A stretch of 64,000 nt of DNA from Nonomuraea thailandensis (GTDB lineage: Bacteria; Actinomycetota; Actinomycetes; Streptosporangiales; Streptosporangiaceae). Where the stretch lies: the NCBI RefSeq assembly GCF_024172165.1, contig NZ_JAMZEB010000002.1, positions 2,997,501 to 3,061,500 on the forward strand, in the 5' to 3' direction. Each line of letters starts with the position of its first letter. The stretch's first letter is position 1. A program made the translations under genes and the position numbers. Of the stretch, positions 48,758-56,772 are shown piece by piece. The notes beneath the pieces were generated by a model. It saw nothing but the letters and a program-made list of their open reading frames with translations, was not told where the DNA came from and made no database searches.

Positions 48758-49441
48758 TCATCGGTGCGACCGCGGCCCGTCCCTCGACATCCAGGCGTGA
48801 CCTGAGCCGGTGCCCTGCTGCGGGACGACGCGGACGTACACGTGGCGCTCGCCGCCCGCCCACGGCGTGACACCGGCGTCGGACACCTTGGCCACCTCGT
48901 CCTGCGGCACGTGGTGGGCGGCTCCCTAAGGATGAGCACGCTCCAGCCCGCCTGCTGAGCCTCGTCGATCCGGTCCACCTGGAAGGCGATCTTGATGTCC
49001 ACCCCTTCCAGGCCGGTACGCAGGTCGGCCTCCATGGGACCGCCACGGGCGGTGCGGAAGACGACGGCGCCCTCGTACAGCCTGAAGTTGACCGGCAGCA
49101 CCGTCGGCCCGTGCGAGCCGTTGAACGCCACCCGCCCGATGCCGCCCGGCGCGGCCAGCCGCAGGCACTCCTCGGCGTCCAGCACCTCCAGGACCGGCTC
49201 GTCCATCCCCGGCCCCTGGCCGGGAGGACGATCGCGGCCCCCCGAGCAGGTCCTCCACCGTGTTCTCCAGCGCTCCGGCCAGCCCGCTCACCGTGCCCCT
49301 GTCGGGGGTGCCCAGCCGGGTCTCCAGCCACTGGACGTATCCGGCCGACATGTCAGCGCGGCCGGCGACCTGCTCCAGCGAGAGGCCGAGCCGATCGCGG
49401 AGGTGGTGGATGCGACGTCCGAAGTCTCCGTAGCCGGTCAT
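48758..49441 (-). pseudogene. HTH + PPOX fusion regulator/oxidase, two frameshifts
   Basis: From the ATG at 49439-49441 the frame encodes an XRE-type helix-turn-helix, DFGRRIHHLRDRLGLSLEQVAGRADMSAGYVQWLE...ALENTVEDLLGG. Near 49240 the coding moves to a second frame with the PPOX split barrel (LEVLDAEECLRLAAPGGIGRVAFNGSHGPTVLPVNFRLYEGAVVFRTARGG...IKIAFQVDRIDEAQQAGWSVLI). Near 48930 it moves again to AAHHVPQDEVAKVSDAGVTPWAGGERHVYVRVVPQ, ending at 48758. All parts of a normal 220-residue HTH-PPOX protein are present, so only one or two small indels separate it from an intact gene. Sequencing error cannot be excluded. Confidence 0.8.
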
Positions 49442-49499
49442 GTGCGTGTCCTCCATGAAGCTCGCAGGGCCGCCGCGGCGCATCGCGCACGTGAGCGAC

Positions 49500-49634
49500 C
49501 CCTCGCGGTATGTGGCCGGCCTGCTCGCCGTCGGCTCGTACGGGCGCGGAGCCCTGGGAACGGCGCTGCTCGGCCCGGTCAGCCGGGGCGTGCTGCATCA
49601 TGCCCGCTGCCCGGTCGCCGCGGTCCGCGCCTGA
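49500..49634 (+). pseudogene. C-terminal fragment of a universal stress protein (UspA)
   Basis: The plus strand encodes AGLLAVGSYGRGALGTALLGPVSRGVLHHARCPVAAVRA and a stop at 49634. This is the ATP-binding C-terminal motif of UspA proteins (G-x2-G-x9-G-S-x-S/R-V). About 100 N-terminal residues are missing. It is cut at the left by the HTH-PPOX gene start. Confidence 0.8.
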
Positions 49635-49730
49635 CGACGCGGGACCTTCGTCATGGTCATCGGGGACGTTCGCCGCTGACCGCGCGAGCCGCCGTACGCG
49701 AGCCTGGAAAGCGAGAGAGAGGTGGACATC

Positions 49731-50387
49731 ATGTCGATCGAAGTCAAGGACGTCATGGGACGCGTGGCCATCGCCGTGCTGGCGGACGCGTCGTTCGCCG
49801 ACATCGTGGCCGCGATGAAGCGGTTCGCGGTCGGCGCGGTCACCGTCATCGACGCCGACCGCCGCCCGATAGGCGTGGTCTCCGAGGACGACCTGCTGCT
49901 CAAGGAGATCGACACGGTACGCCACAGCGTGTCGCTGTTCGAGTCCCGCAAGCGGCGGCGCGAGCACGAGAAGGCCGCCGCGGTCACGGCGTCCCAGCTG
50001 ATGACCTCCCCGGCGATCACCGTCACCCCGGGCACCAGCGTGCGCGACGCGGCCCGGCTCATGCACGCCGAGCGTGTCAAGCAGCTGCCCGTGATCGACG
50101 TCGTCACCGGAAGAGTCATCGGCACCCTGCACCAGCGGGACGTGCTGCGCGTCTTCACCCGCCCCGCCGGCGAGCTGGAGGCCGACATCCGCGCCCTGCT
50201 GCCCCAGCCCGGCCCGTTCACGGTCGAGATCGACGCCGGCATGGTGAGGATCGGCGGGCAGGTGCGGTGGAGGTCGCAGGCCATCGCCCTCGTCGAAGCC
50301 GTCCGCAACGTCGAAGGCGTGGTGGACGTCGTGGGCGAGCTGACCGCCGAGGACGACGACCTCATCGTCGTCCCGCCGCTGATGTAG
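49731..50387 (+). CDS. CBS-pair + BON domain protein
   Basis: 218 residues. CBS1: VKDVMGRVAIAVLADASFADIVAAMKRFAVGAVTVIDADRRPIGVVSEDDLLLKE. CBS2: ASQLMTSPAITVTPGTSVRDAARLMHAERVKQLPVIDVVTGRVIGTLHQRDVLRVF. The last 70 residues are a BON domain (LEADIRALLPQPGPFTVEIDAGMVRIGGQVRWRSQAIALVEAVRNVEGVVDV). CBS pairs bind adenine nucleotides and BON domains bind membranes or ligands. Such proteins are frequent in actinobacterial dormancy and hypoxia gene sets. The ATG at 49731 follows GAGAGAGG; a GTG at 49722 is also possible. A divergent-sequence paralog lies at 50923. Confidence 0.92.
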   Translation: MSIEVKDVMGRVAIAVLADASFADIVAAMKRFAVGAVTVIDADRRPIGVVSEDDLLLKEIDTVRHSVSLFESRKRRREHEKAAAVTASQLMTSPAITVTPGTSVRDAARLMHAERVKQLPVIDVVTGRVIGTLHQRDVLRVFTRPAGELEADIRALLPQPGPFTVEIDAGMVRIGGQVRWRSQAIALVEAVRNVEGVVDVVGELTAEDDDLIVVPPLM

Positions 50388-50849
50388 GGACGCGGAGGGC
50401 CGGGCCCATCGGCACGCGCGTGTTGATCTCAAGTGCCCTTCCCGACTGAGCTGTCACCCGCAGCGCGTGCCGGAACTCCTCTTCGAACGCCGAGGGATCG
50501 AACGGACCGGCCTTTCGTCCCGGCCAGTAACGGACCGGGTAGTCGATGTGCGCGAGCACGGAGAACACATCTGTGACGGCCGCCGCATGCCAATGAGGCT
50601 CTCCCACCTCGAGGCCACTCAGGATCCGCAGACTCGGGAACCGTTCGCGGCACCTCTCGATCGCCTCCAGATACCCGGGCGCGTCGAACGCCGGGGGGTC
50701 AACAGCCCGTCCGGCGTGCTCAGAGTCGCAAGATGGCCGTTGGGGGCGGGGGCATCGAGGGCGACCGTCCAGACGGTGTGGTCGACGTGCTCGGTGAAGG
50801 CGATCGCCGGTAACCCGAGGTCCACCGCCCGCGCGCAGGAGCGCTCCAT
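50362..50849 (-). pseudogene. PHP-domain phosphatase-like gene, frameshifted with deletion
   Basis: From 50849: ERSCARAVDLGLPAIAFTEHVDHTVWTVALD...GHLATLSTPDGLL, a PHP-domain start (TEHVDH metal site). Around 50700 the match moves frame to PAFDAPGYLEAIERCRERFPSLRILSGLEVGEPHWHAAAVTD, then jumps over the missing centre to VFSVLAHIDYPVRYWP...DPSAFEEEFRHALRVTAQSGRALEINTRVP. The end of the domain is replaced by unrelated residues overlapping the CBS-BON stop. One frameshift, one internal deletion and a lost C-terminus make it non-functional. Confidence 0.8.
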
Positions 50850-50922
50850 CGAGCCCAGCAGCCGCCGCCCGGTGTGACCGTCCTCGCGCGGTCAGCCGGT
50901 CACCGGATCGGCCGGGCCGGGG

Positions 50923-51606
50923 TCATGCGCCGCCCCAGACGGGCAGGTCGGCGATGTCGTCGTGCTTCCAGGTGAGCTCGTCGTGCACGGCCACGACGCC
51001 GTCGATGTTCTCCGCCAGGCGGACGGCGGTGACGGCCTGGCTGTGCTCGGCGTACGTCCCGCTCAGCGTGACGACGGCGTCGGCCACGGCGACGTCGGCC
51101 CGGCCGTGCAGCGCTTCGCGCACCTCCTGCTCGATGTCCTCGTCGGGGCGGAGGAAGACCTTGATCAGGTCGCGGCGGCTGACGATGCCGGCCAGGCGGC
51201 CGTCGGCGTCGACCACGGGCAGGCGCTTGACGCCGTAACGGTCCATCAGCCGGGCGGCCGACACGACGGGGGCGTCGGGGGTGGTGACGTGGGCGGGGCT
51301 GGTCATCAGAGCACCGGCGGTCTCGCCGAGGGACTTGCGGTAGCCGCTGCCCTCGCTGCCGGTCGCGTGGCGGATGCGGGCGCGCAGCGGCGGCCGGTAG
51401 CCGTCGCCGTAGTAGCGCTCCTTGAACTCCTCCTTGGCCAGCAGGTCGGCCTCGGACACGACGCCCAGCACGCGGTTGTCGTCGTCCAGCACCGGAACGC
51501 CGCTGACGCCCCGGCTGATGAGCAGCTCGGCCACGGTGTGGAAGGAGGCGTTCTCGTTGACGGCGGCCACATCGGTGGTCATCACGTTCTCGACGACGGC
51601 ACTCAT
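50923..51606 (-). CDS. CBS-pair + BON domain protein
   Basis: 227 residues from the ATG at 51604-51606, preceded by AGGAGATC. CBS1: VVENVMTTDVAAVNENASFHTVAELLISRGVSGVPVLDDDNRVLGVVSEADLLAKEEF. CBS2: AGALMTSPAHVTTPDAPVVSAARLMDRYGVKRLPVVDADGRLAGIVSRRDLIKVFLR. BON: EVREALHGRADVAVADAVVTLSGTYAEHSQAVTAVRLAENIDGVVAV. It shares domain order with the protein at 49731. The frame is open upstream into remnants of another CBS/BON gene, so the start is chosen by its ribosome site and CBS domain boundary. Confidence 0.92.
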   Translation of the reverse strand: MSAVVENVMTTDVAAVNENASFHTVAELLISRGVSGVPVLDDDNRVLGVVSEADLLAKEEFKERYYGDGYRPPLRARIRHATGSEGSGYRKSLGETAGALMTSPAHVTTPDAPVVSAARLMDRYGVKRLPVVDADGRLAGIVSRRDLIKVFLRPDEDIEQEVREALHGRADVAVADAVVTLSGTYAEHSQAVTAVRLAENIDGVVAVHDELTWKHDDIADLPVWGGA

Positions 51607-51654
51607 GGTGATCTCCTGACGTGCTCGACCCGGACGATGCCGGGCACGGTACGG

Positions 51655-51955
51655 GCGGGCCCGCATCGCCATCAGATCACGGCGGCCGACCATGCCCGCG
51701 ATCTGCTCGCCGTGCGGTACGGGCAAGCTTTTGATCCGCTTGCCCACCATGAGACCGACGGCGCTGATCCCGGTGACGGCCTGACGGCCGGCACTGCTCA
51801 TGGCCTCGCGCGCGAGCAGGACCAGAACGCCTCCCACTTGGAGTCGTCCTGCTTCAAGGTCAGCTTGTCGACCACGCCCACCACGCCGTTGACCCGGCCG
51901 GACATGCGCACGGCGATGGCGGTCTCGGTGCGGCGCTCCATCCGGCCATCAGCGC
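51655..51955 (-). pseudogene. Remnants of a further CBS/BON gene
   Basis: Two pieces in different frames. At 51845-51955 the minus strand encodes ERRTETAIAVRMSGRVNGVVGVVDKLTLKQDDSKW, the end of a BON domain. At 51660-51815 it encodes SAVGLMVGKRIKSLPVPHGEQIAGMVGRRDLMAM, the end of a CBS pair. These are scraps of one or two CBS-BON paralogs next to the intact gene, consistent with past tandem duplication and decay. Confidence 0.7.
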
Positions 51956-52776
51956 GCCGCGTCGTCCTCTCCGTCCGGTGAGGCGGGCTCCGGGTGGTTC
52001 ACCTGCTTGCCGGCGACGGTGCCAGGAGAGGTGTTGTGGTGGAACTCGACGTGGTCGCCGCCATAGGCGCGCCGCTGGTCGTCGCCCTCGAAGATGTGCT
52101 GGTCGCCGGCTGACTGGTACACCCGGCCCTGATCCGAGGCCTGCGCCCGCATCTGCACGTTGCGCGCGCCGTCACCGGTCGAGACGATGCCGGAGTTGCC
52201 GCCGCCGATGGCGACCGACCGATCGCCCTCGGCCCTCACCTGCGACGTCCTCTGCTCGGCGGCCGGTGGCGCCCCGGCGCCTGGAGCTCCGGCGGGAGCT
52301 CGGCCGGCGCTGTTGTGCCGCAGTTCGGTCAGATGGTTGTGGAGGGCGGCGCCGACCAGCCCGGCCAGTTCGTCGGCGGTGTGGAAGGTGCTGCACAGCA
52401 ACGCCGTGGTCAGTTCCTCCCGCAGCGTCTCGATCCGGAGCAGGTCCTGATCCATCCGGGACCGTGGCCAGGGGGCGTCCTGGTCGAGCAGGAAGATCAG
52501 GGTGGGCTTGCCCGCCTCGACGGCCTGCCGGTACTCCAGCTCGGTGATCGAGGTGTTCTGCCCGGGCGGGATGTAGCCGTAGCGCCAGGCGAAGACGCCC
52601 ACGTACACGTCGCAGTCGCGGACATCGCGCAGGCACCTGTCCAGCGGGCGCTCGGACTCGGCGACGTAGGCCTCCATGGCCACGCCGGGCAGCCGCATCC
52701 GCTCCACGGCCAGCCGCACCGCCGCCCGCTCGGCTTGCAGGTCCTTGAACGTGGAGGACACATACACCTTCACCAT
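51949..52776 (-). CDS. DUF4062 protein with Gly/Asn-rich C-terminal tail
   Basis: 275 residues. The N-terminal 120 residues are DUF4062: VKVYVSSTFKDLQAERAAVRLAVERMR, AYVAESERPLDRCLRDVRDCDVYVGVFAWRYGYIPPGQNTSITELEYRQAVEAGKPTLIFLL. This fold is TIR/nucleotide-deoxyribosyltransferase-like and is commonly the sensor or effector part of STAND NTPase conflict systems. The tail (RSVAIGGGNSGIVSTGDGARNVQM...GRVYQSAGDQHIFEGDD) resembles the beta-rich repeats that follow effector-associated domains. There is no NTPase here, so it is a free-standing version. The ATG at 52774-52776 is the best domain-based start. Confidence 0.8.
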   Translation of the reverse strand: MVKVYVSSTFKDLQAERAAVRLAVERMRLPGVAMEAYVAESERPLDRCLRDVRDCDVYVGVFAWRYGYIPPGQNTSITELEYRQAVEAGKPTLIFLLDQDAPWPRSRMDQDLLRIETLREELTTALLCSTFHTADELAGLVGAALHNHLTELRHNSAGRAPAGAPGAGAPPAAEQRTSQVRAEGDRSVAIGGGNSGIVSTGDGARNVQMRAQASDQGRVYQSAGDQHIFEGDDQRRAYGGDHVEFHHNTSPGTVAGKQVNHPEPASPDGEDDAAR

Positions 52777-52946
52777 GCCGCGACCGCCCGCCCCTCCGAT
52801 GACATGTCCCGTGCGCATCCCCGATACGGCCAGTATCGGCCTGGACCCGCGGTTCCGCGCGCCTACTCACGGAAATCCGTGCGCCGGCCGGGCGCGAGGC
52901 GGGGGAGTGCCCGGGAAGTCTCTCACGGAAGGTGGTCGCCGGCCGT

Positions 52947-52977
52947 GCGAGGGCCGGCCGGTCAGGCCGGCCCTCGC
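52947..52977. terminator. Hairpin terminator after the subtilase gene
   Basis: A perfect 13-bp stem (GCGAGGGCCGGCC / GGCCGGCCCTCGC) with loop GGTCA, six bases beyond the minus-strand stop. The same loop occurs in the terminator at 11450-11484. Confidence 0.75.
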
Positions 52978-52982
52978 GGTGG

Positions 52983-55727
52983 TCAGCAGACCAGGCTCAC
53001 CGTGACGGTCACCTGGTCCTGGCGGACGATGCCCGCGTTGTCCCTGGCCTGCAGGACCAGGGTGTGGTTGTACGGGCCGCAGCCGCCGCGGAGGCGGACC
53101 GTCGGCTGGAGGGTGTCGGCGATCTCGACGCCGTTGTCGAACCACTTCACCGTGACGGGCGCCCCCTCAGGGTCGGTGACCGTGCCGTTGAGGGTTATCT
53201 CGTGATACCAGCCGGTCGTGTCGTTGCCGTTGACCCACAACAGCGTCCCGTTCGCCGGGTTGGTCACCCGAGCGACCGGTGGCTTGTTCGAGCCGTCGGC
53301 CTGGATGACGATCGGGATGGTCTCCTGGCCGCACTGGCCGGCCGTGTCGCAGCCCTTGAGCGTCACCGTGTGGTTGCCGACGGCCGCGCCCGTGTTGATG
53401 GTCGGATTGTGGCCGGTAGCGAAGGGCGTGGTCGAATTGTCGAGGTACCACTTCATCGCGCTTTCCGGCAGCGGGCCCAGGTCGTCCTGGCTCGTCCCGT
53501 GGAACGGGATGAGCTCGGACTTGTCGAAGGTGGGTGTCGAGGTCGTCGATCTCGGGCCGCTCACCTTCACCACCGGGACGTGGTCCACGGAGGAGACCGT
53601 CACCACGTCCGCCGTGGAAGCTCCGTCGGCGAACACGGCGGTCGCCGTGATCGCATGGGTTCCGGCGGGAACGGCCGACTGGAACTGCAGGCCCGTGCCG
53701 ATGACGGTGCCGTTGCGCCGCCAGGTGATGGTCGCGGGCAGCGGGTGACCGTCCGTCCACAGGCTCGCCCTGAACTGGGTCGGGCTGTGCGGCGACAGAA
53801 CGCTCCCGTTCGTCGGGGCGTCGATCTTGATCGTCGCCGGCAACGCGTCCTGGACCGCGCTCAGAGCGGTGATGACCTTGTTCTTGATCTTGCTGTCAGG
53901 GCTCGGCCGCCTGTTCCGCATGAGCACGTCCTCGACCGTGTCCATGCTCTGGCCGGGGTTCGCCGCCCAGATCAGCGCGGCGACGCCGGCGGTGTACGGC
54001 GTCGCGTAGCTGGTGCCGTGCTTGGCCCGTGCCGTGCTCGTGCTGGGATTGTCCGGGTCCGGCCCGGCCAGGACCGTGTACGGCGCGAAGATGTCGACGT
54101 GTTCGTGCCCGTAGTTCGAGTCGGCATGGCGGTTGAGCGAATTCTTGGCGAGCCCGCCGACGCAGGTCACCCCCGAGTTCTCGCACGGGGTGTGCCAGGC
54201 CTTCTCCCACTTGACGATGAAACCGGTGGTCGCGTCGACGTCCTTTCCGTCGTTGCCCGCCGAGGAGAAGAGCAGCACGTCGTTCACCGCACGGACGAAG
54301 GCCGTGTAGCCGTCGAAGGGCAGCACGCTCCACGCCAGGTACCACGGCACCGCGGCGCTGAAGCTCATGTTGATGATCTTGTTGCCTCCGGCCAGCGCCT
54401 GGCTGATCGCGGCCATGGTGTAGAACATGTCTCCGGTCGTCCACACCCCGGTCGGACGGACGACGGTCGCGGCCGTGCCTGCCGTACCGATGAAATTGCC
54501 GGGAACGGCGGCCATCGAGTCGGTGACCGTGGTTCCGTGCCAGCGCGGCTCCCAGCTGAACTGGTAGCTCGGGCTCACGCCGGGCACCGAGCTGGTGACC
54601 GTGCTGGAGGCGGGGTGGTCGGCGGTGATGTCGAAGCCGCGATCGAGCACCGCTGCCTTGATCTTGTTGTCGAGCTTGCCGACGGAGTCGAGGACCGTCC
54701 AGGCCGAGGTCACGCCGATGTCCTGAGGGCCGCCCTCGTTGAGGTACTGCCAGGTGTAGGAGTTGCGGTCATAGCCGGACGCGCTGAATCCCGACGGGCC
54801 GCTGGACGCCTCCGGCGTGTTGCTGTTGGGGATGTCGTCCGAGGTGCCGACCCAGTTGACGCCGACCGTGGCCTTCTCGCTCGTGGCCGAGGCGGCCGCG
54901 GCGAGCAGTTCCAGCCCAGCGGTGCTGGACACCGCCACGGACTCGGCCTGGGTCTTGTCCGGGTCGATCGCCTTGAGATCGTCGCTCAACCTCTCGGGCT
55001 GGGCGAGCTTGGTCTCGATCCTGACCTGGTAGTGCATGGTGTCGCCCTGCTCCACCTTGTTCAGCACCTTGCCGTCGTAGCGGGCGACGATCGCGTCCAG
55101 GACCGATGGCTCCGAGGTGGAGACGACCAGCTCGTCGGCGACGAAGTCCGTTGACGTGCCGTCCGAGTCGGTCAGGCTGGCCAGCGGGCGGTCATCGGGC
55201 AGGCTGTCGCCCTTGGGCTGGGCCCGGACGGGATCGACGTAGACGTCGATCGGCCCCTCGCACGACTTGATCTCGGTGAAGATCCGGGCTCGAAGCGCTC
55301 CGGCCTGCCGTCCGAGCCTGTCCAGCCAGGTGCGGGTGCTGGTGAGCTGCGCGAGCTGATCGCTGTTCCAGCCGCCGCCGTCGATCGTGTCCCGCAGGAC
55401 GCGTACCTGCTCACGGCCGGCCCTGGCGAAGGCCAGCAGTGAGTCCGCCGCCTGACACGGCTCGGAGGCGATCTGGGATTCCGCCTTCTCCGTATTCTCC
55501 TTCATGCCGGTCGCGACCTGGTCGTCCATGGGCGCAGGGCCCTGTCGCTGGGTCTCGATCAGTCGGCCGAGCTCGTTCTTGAGGGTGGTGATCTCGCCGG
55601 CGACGGGCGAGGGCGCAGCCTCCGCCGTGGCCGGGACGCTCAGTAACGCGGCGATCAGGGCCGCGACCACCAGTGATTTCGCATGTCTTCTCGGAAGTGA
55701 TAATCGCACGCCCTCAAGGCGTGACAT
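52983..55727 (-). CDS. Large secreted S8 family (subtilisin-like) serine peptidase
   Basis: 914 residues. Signal peptide: AKSLVVAALIAALLSVPATAEA. A long N-terminal region (about 40-340) likely acts as pro-domain. The catalytic domain has Asp in AAVLDRGFDI (about 362), His in RWHGTTVTDSMAAV (about 398), oxyanion Asn in LLFSSAGNDGKDV and Ser in HGTSYATPYTAGVAALIW (about 572). The last 270 residues hold three Ig-like/PKD-like repeats (KIDAPTNGSVLSPHSPTQF..., VVKVSGPRSTTSTP..., ARVTNPANGTLLW...). It begins 45 bases after the carrier-protein stop on the same strand and ends in a terminator, so it may be the last gene of the biosynthetic operon. Alternatively it is an independent exoprotease. Confidence 0.9.
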   Translation of the reverse strand: MSRLEGVRLSLPRRHAKSLVVAALIAALLSVPATAEAAPSPVAGEITTLKNELGRLIETQRQGPAPMDDQVATGMKENTEKAESQIASEPCQAADSLLAFARAGREQVRVLRDTIDGGGWNSDQLAQLTSTRTWLDRLGRQAGALRARIFTEIKSCEGPIDVYVDPVRAQPKGDSLPDDRPLASLTDSDGTSTDFVADELVVSTSEPSVLDAIVARYDGKVLNKVEQGDTMHYQVRIETKLAQPERLSDDLKAIDPDKTQAESVAVSSTAGLELLAAAASATSEKATVGVNWVGTSDDIPNSNTPEASSGPSGFSASGYDRNSYTWQYLNEGGPQDIGVTSAWTVLDSVGKLDNKIKAAVLDRGFDITADHPASSTVTSSVPGVSPSYQFSWEPRWHGTTVTDSMAAVPGNFIGTAGTAATVVRPTGVWTTGDMFYTMAAISQALAGGNKIINMSFSAAVPWYLAWSVLPFDGYTAFVRAVNDVLLFSSAGNDGKDVDATTGFIVKWEKAWHTPCENSGVTCVGGLAKNSLNRHADSNYGHEHVDIFAPYTVLAGPDPDNPSTSTARAKHGTSYATPYTAGVAALIWAANPGQSMDTVEDVLMRNRRPSPDSKIKNKVITALSAVQDALPATIKIDAPTNGSVLSPHSPTQFRASLWTDGHPLPATITWRRNGTVIGTGLQFQSAVPAGTHAITATAVFADGASTADVVTVSSVDHVPVVKVSGPRSTTSTPTFDKSELIPFHGTSQDDLGPLPESAMKWYLDNSTTPFATGHNPTINTGAAVGNHTVTLKGCDTAGQCGQETIPIVIQADGSNKPPVARVTNPANGTLLWVNGNDTTGWYHEITLNGTVTDPEGAPVTVKWFDNGVEIADTLQPTVRLRGGCGPYNHTLVLQARDNAGIVRQDQVTVTVSLVC

Positions 55728-55772
55728 CCCGTTCCATCCGCATTCGGGCCGCCGCGTGATGCCAGGGCCGCC

Positions 55773-56030
55773 CTACGCCGGTCCGCTCGGCGCGGCGGGC
55801 CCGGCGTCCCCCCTCGCCAGGAACGCCGTCAGCGCCCCGAGCGTCGGATGCTCGACCAGCGTGTCGATCTCCATGTCCAGGCGCAGCTCGCGGCGCACCC
55901 GGCCGGCCAGCCGGACCGCCAGCAGCGACGTCCCGCCCGCGGCGAAGAAATCGCCGTCGGGATCGGCGGCGTCCAGGCCCAGCTCCTCCACCCAGATCCG
56001 CGAAAGCGAGCGTTCCAGCTCAGATCCCAT
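55773..56030 (-). CDS. Stand-alone peptidyl/acyl carrier protein
   Basis: 85 residues from the ATG at 56028-56030: LERSLSRIWVEELGLDAADPDGDFFAAGGTSLLAVRLAGRVRRELRLDMEIDTLVEHPTLGALTAFL. The phosphopantetheine serine is in GGTSLLA, the pattern of NRPS-type (PCP) rather than fatty-acid carriers. It overlaps the end of the phosphatase gene by 11 bases, so it is coupled to it. It would carry an intermediate loaded by the adenylating enzyme at 60507-61949. Confidence 0.92.
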   Translation of the reverse strand: MGSELERSLSRIWVEELGLDAADPDGDFFAAGGTSLLAVRLAGRVRRELRLDMEIDTLVEHPTLGALTAFLARGDAGPAAPSGPA

Positions 56031-56772
56031 GATGTCTCCCTTGTTCGAGCAGGTGCGTTCTGAGGGCGGCCAGCTCATCGGCGCCCAGCCCGGCGCCGAT
56101 CAGGTACGCCTCGACCGTGCCGTGAACGGCGCGCAGCCCGGCCAGGAACAGCCTGACGGAGCCGGGCGGCGAGGCGAATCCCGGCAGGACGGCCTGCCGG
56201 TTCCTGCGGGCCCAGGCCGCGTACCTGACGTTGGCCCGCGCGCTCAGGGCGTAGTCGGCGTCGATGTCGTCATCGGGCACGCCGAGCAGGGCGAGCACGA
56301 GCGCGCACACCACTCCGGTACGGTCCTTGCCCGTCACGCAGTGCACGAGGACGGGCCCGGACTCCTCGGCGGCGATCACCCTGATCGTCTCGGCCAGGCC
56401 ATGAGCCCCCTCCTCCGCCAGGTCGAGATAACGATCGGCGAAATAGCGGGCCGGGTCGGCGCCGGGACGGTACGAAGCGTGCCACTCCCGATGACCGGGA
56501 TCGATGTGCCGGTAGGCTACGCCGTCGAGGTCCGGCATCCGGCCCTGCCGCTCGACCTCGTACGTCCGGCGCAGGTCCACCACGGTGCGAATGCCCAGCG
56601 AGGCGAACCGCGTCCGATCGTCGCCACTCAGACCGGACGGTGCGTCGGAACGGAACAGCCTGCGCCATCGCACCGACCGGCCGCCCAGGGCCGGGTAGCC
56701 CCCCACGTCGCGGAAGTTGAACACCCCGGTGAAGCCGATCTCCCGCCGCATCCGCGCGCCTTCCGCGGTCAC
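56020..56772 (-). CDS. Dual-specificity/tyrosine-type phosphatase (PTP-like)
   Basis: 250 residues. IGFTGVFNFRDVGGYPALGGRSVRWRRLFRSDAPSGLSGDD is the start typical of this family. TVVDLRRTYEVE holds the general-acid region. VLVHCVTGKDRTGVVCALVLALLGVPDDDI is the CX5R catalytic loop (HCVTGKDRTG). Homologs act on phosphotyrosine, phosphoinositides or nucleotides. The GTG start (56770-56772) overlaps the ABC exporter's stop. Within a biosynthetic operon it could remove a phosphate from a pathway intermediate or from the exported product. Confidence 0.9.
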   Translation of the reverse strand: MTAEGARMRREIGFTGVFNFRDVGGYPALGGRSVRWRRLFRSDAPSGLSGDDRTRFASLGIRTVVDLRRTYEVERQGRMPDLDGVAYRHIDPGHREWHASYRPGADPARYFADRYLDLAEEGAHGLAETIRVIAAEESGPVLVHCVTGKDRTGVVCALVLALLGVPDDDIDADYALSARANVRYAAWARRNRQAVLPGFASPPGSVRLFLAGLRAVHGTVEAYLIGAGLGADELAALRTHLLEQGRHHGI

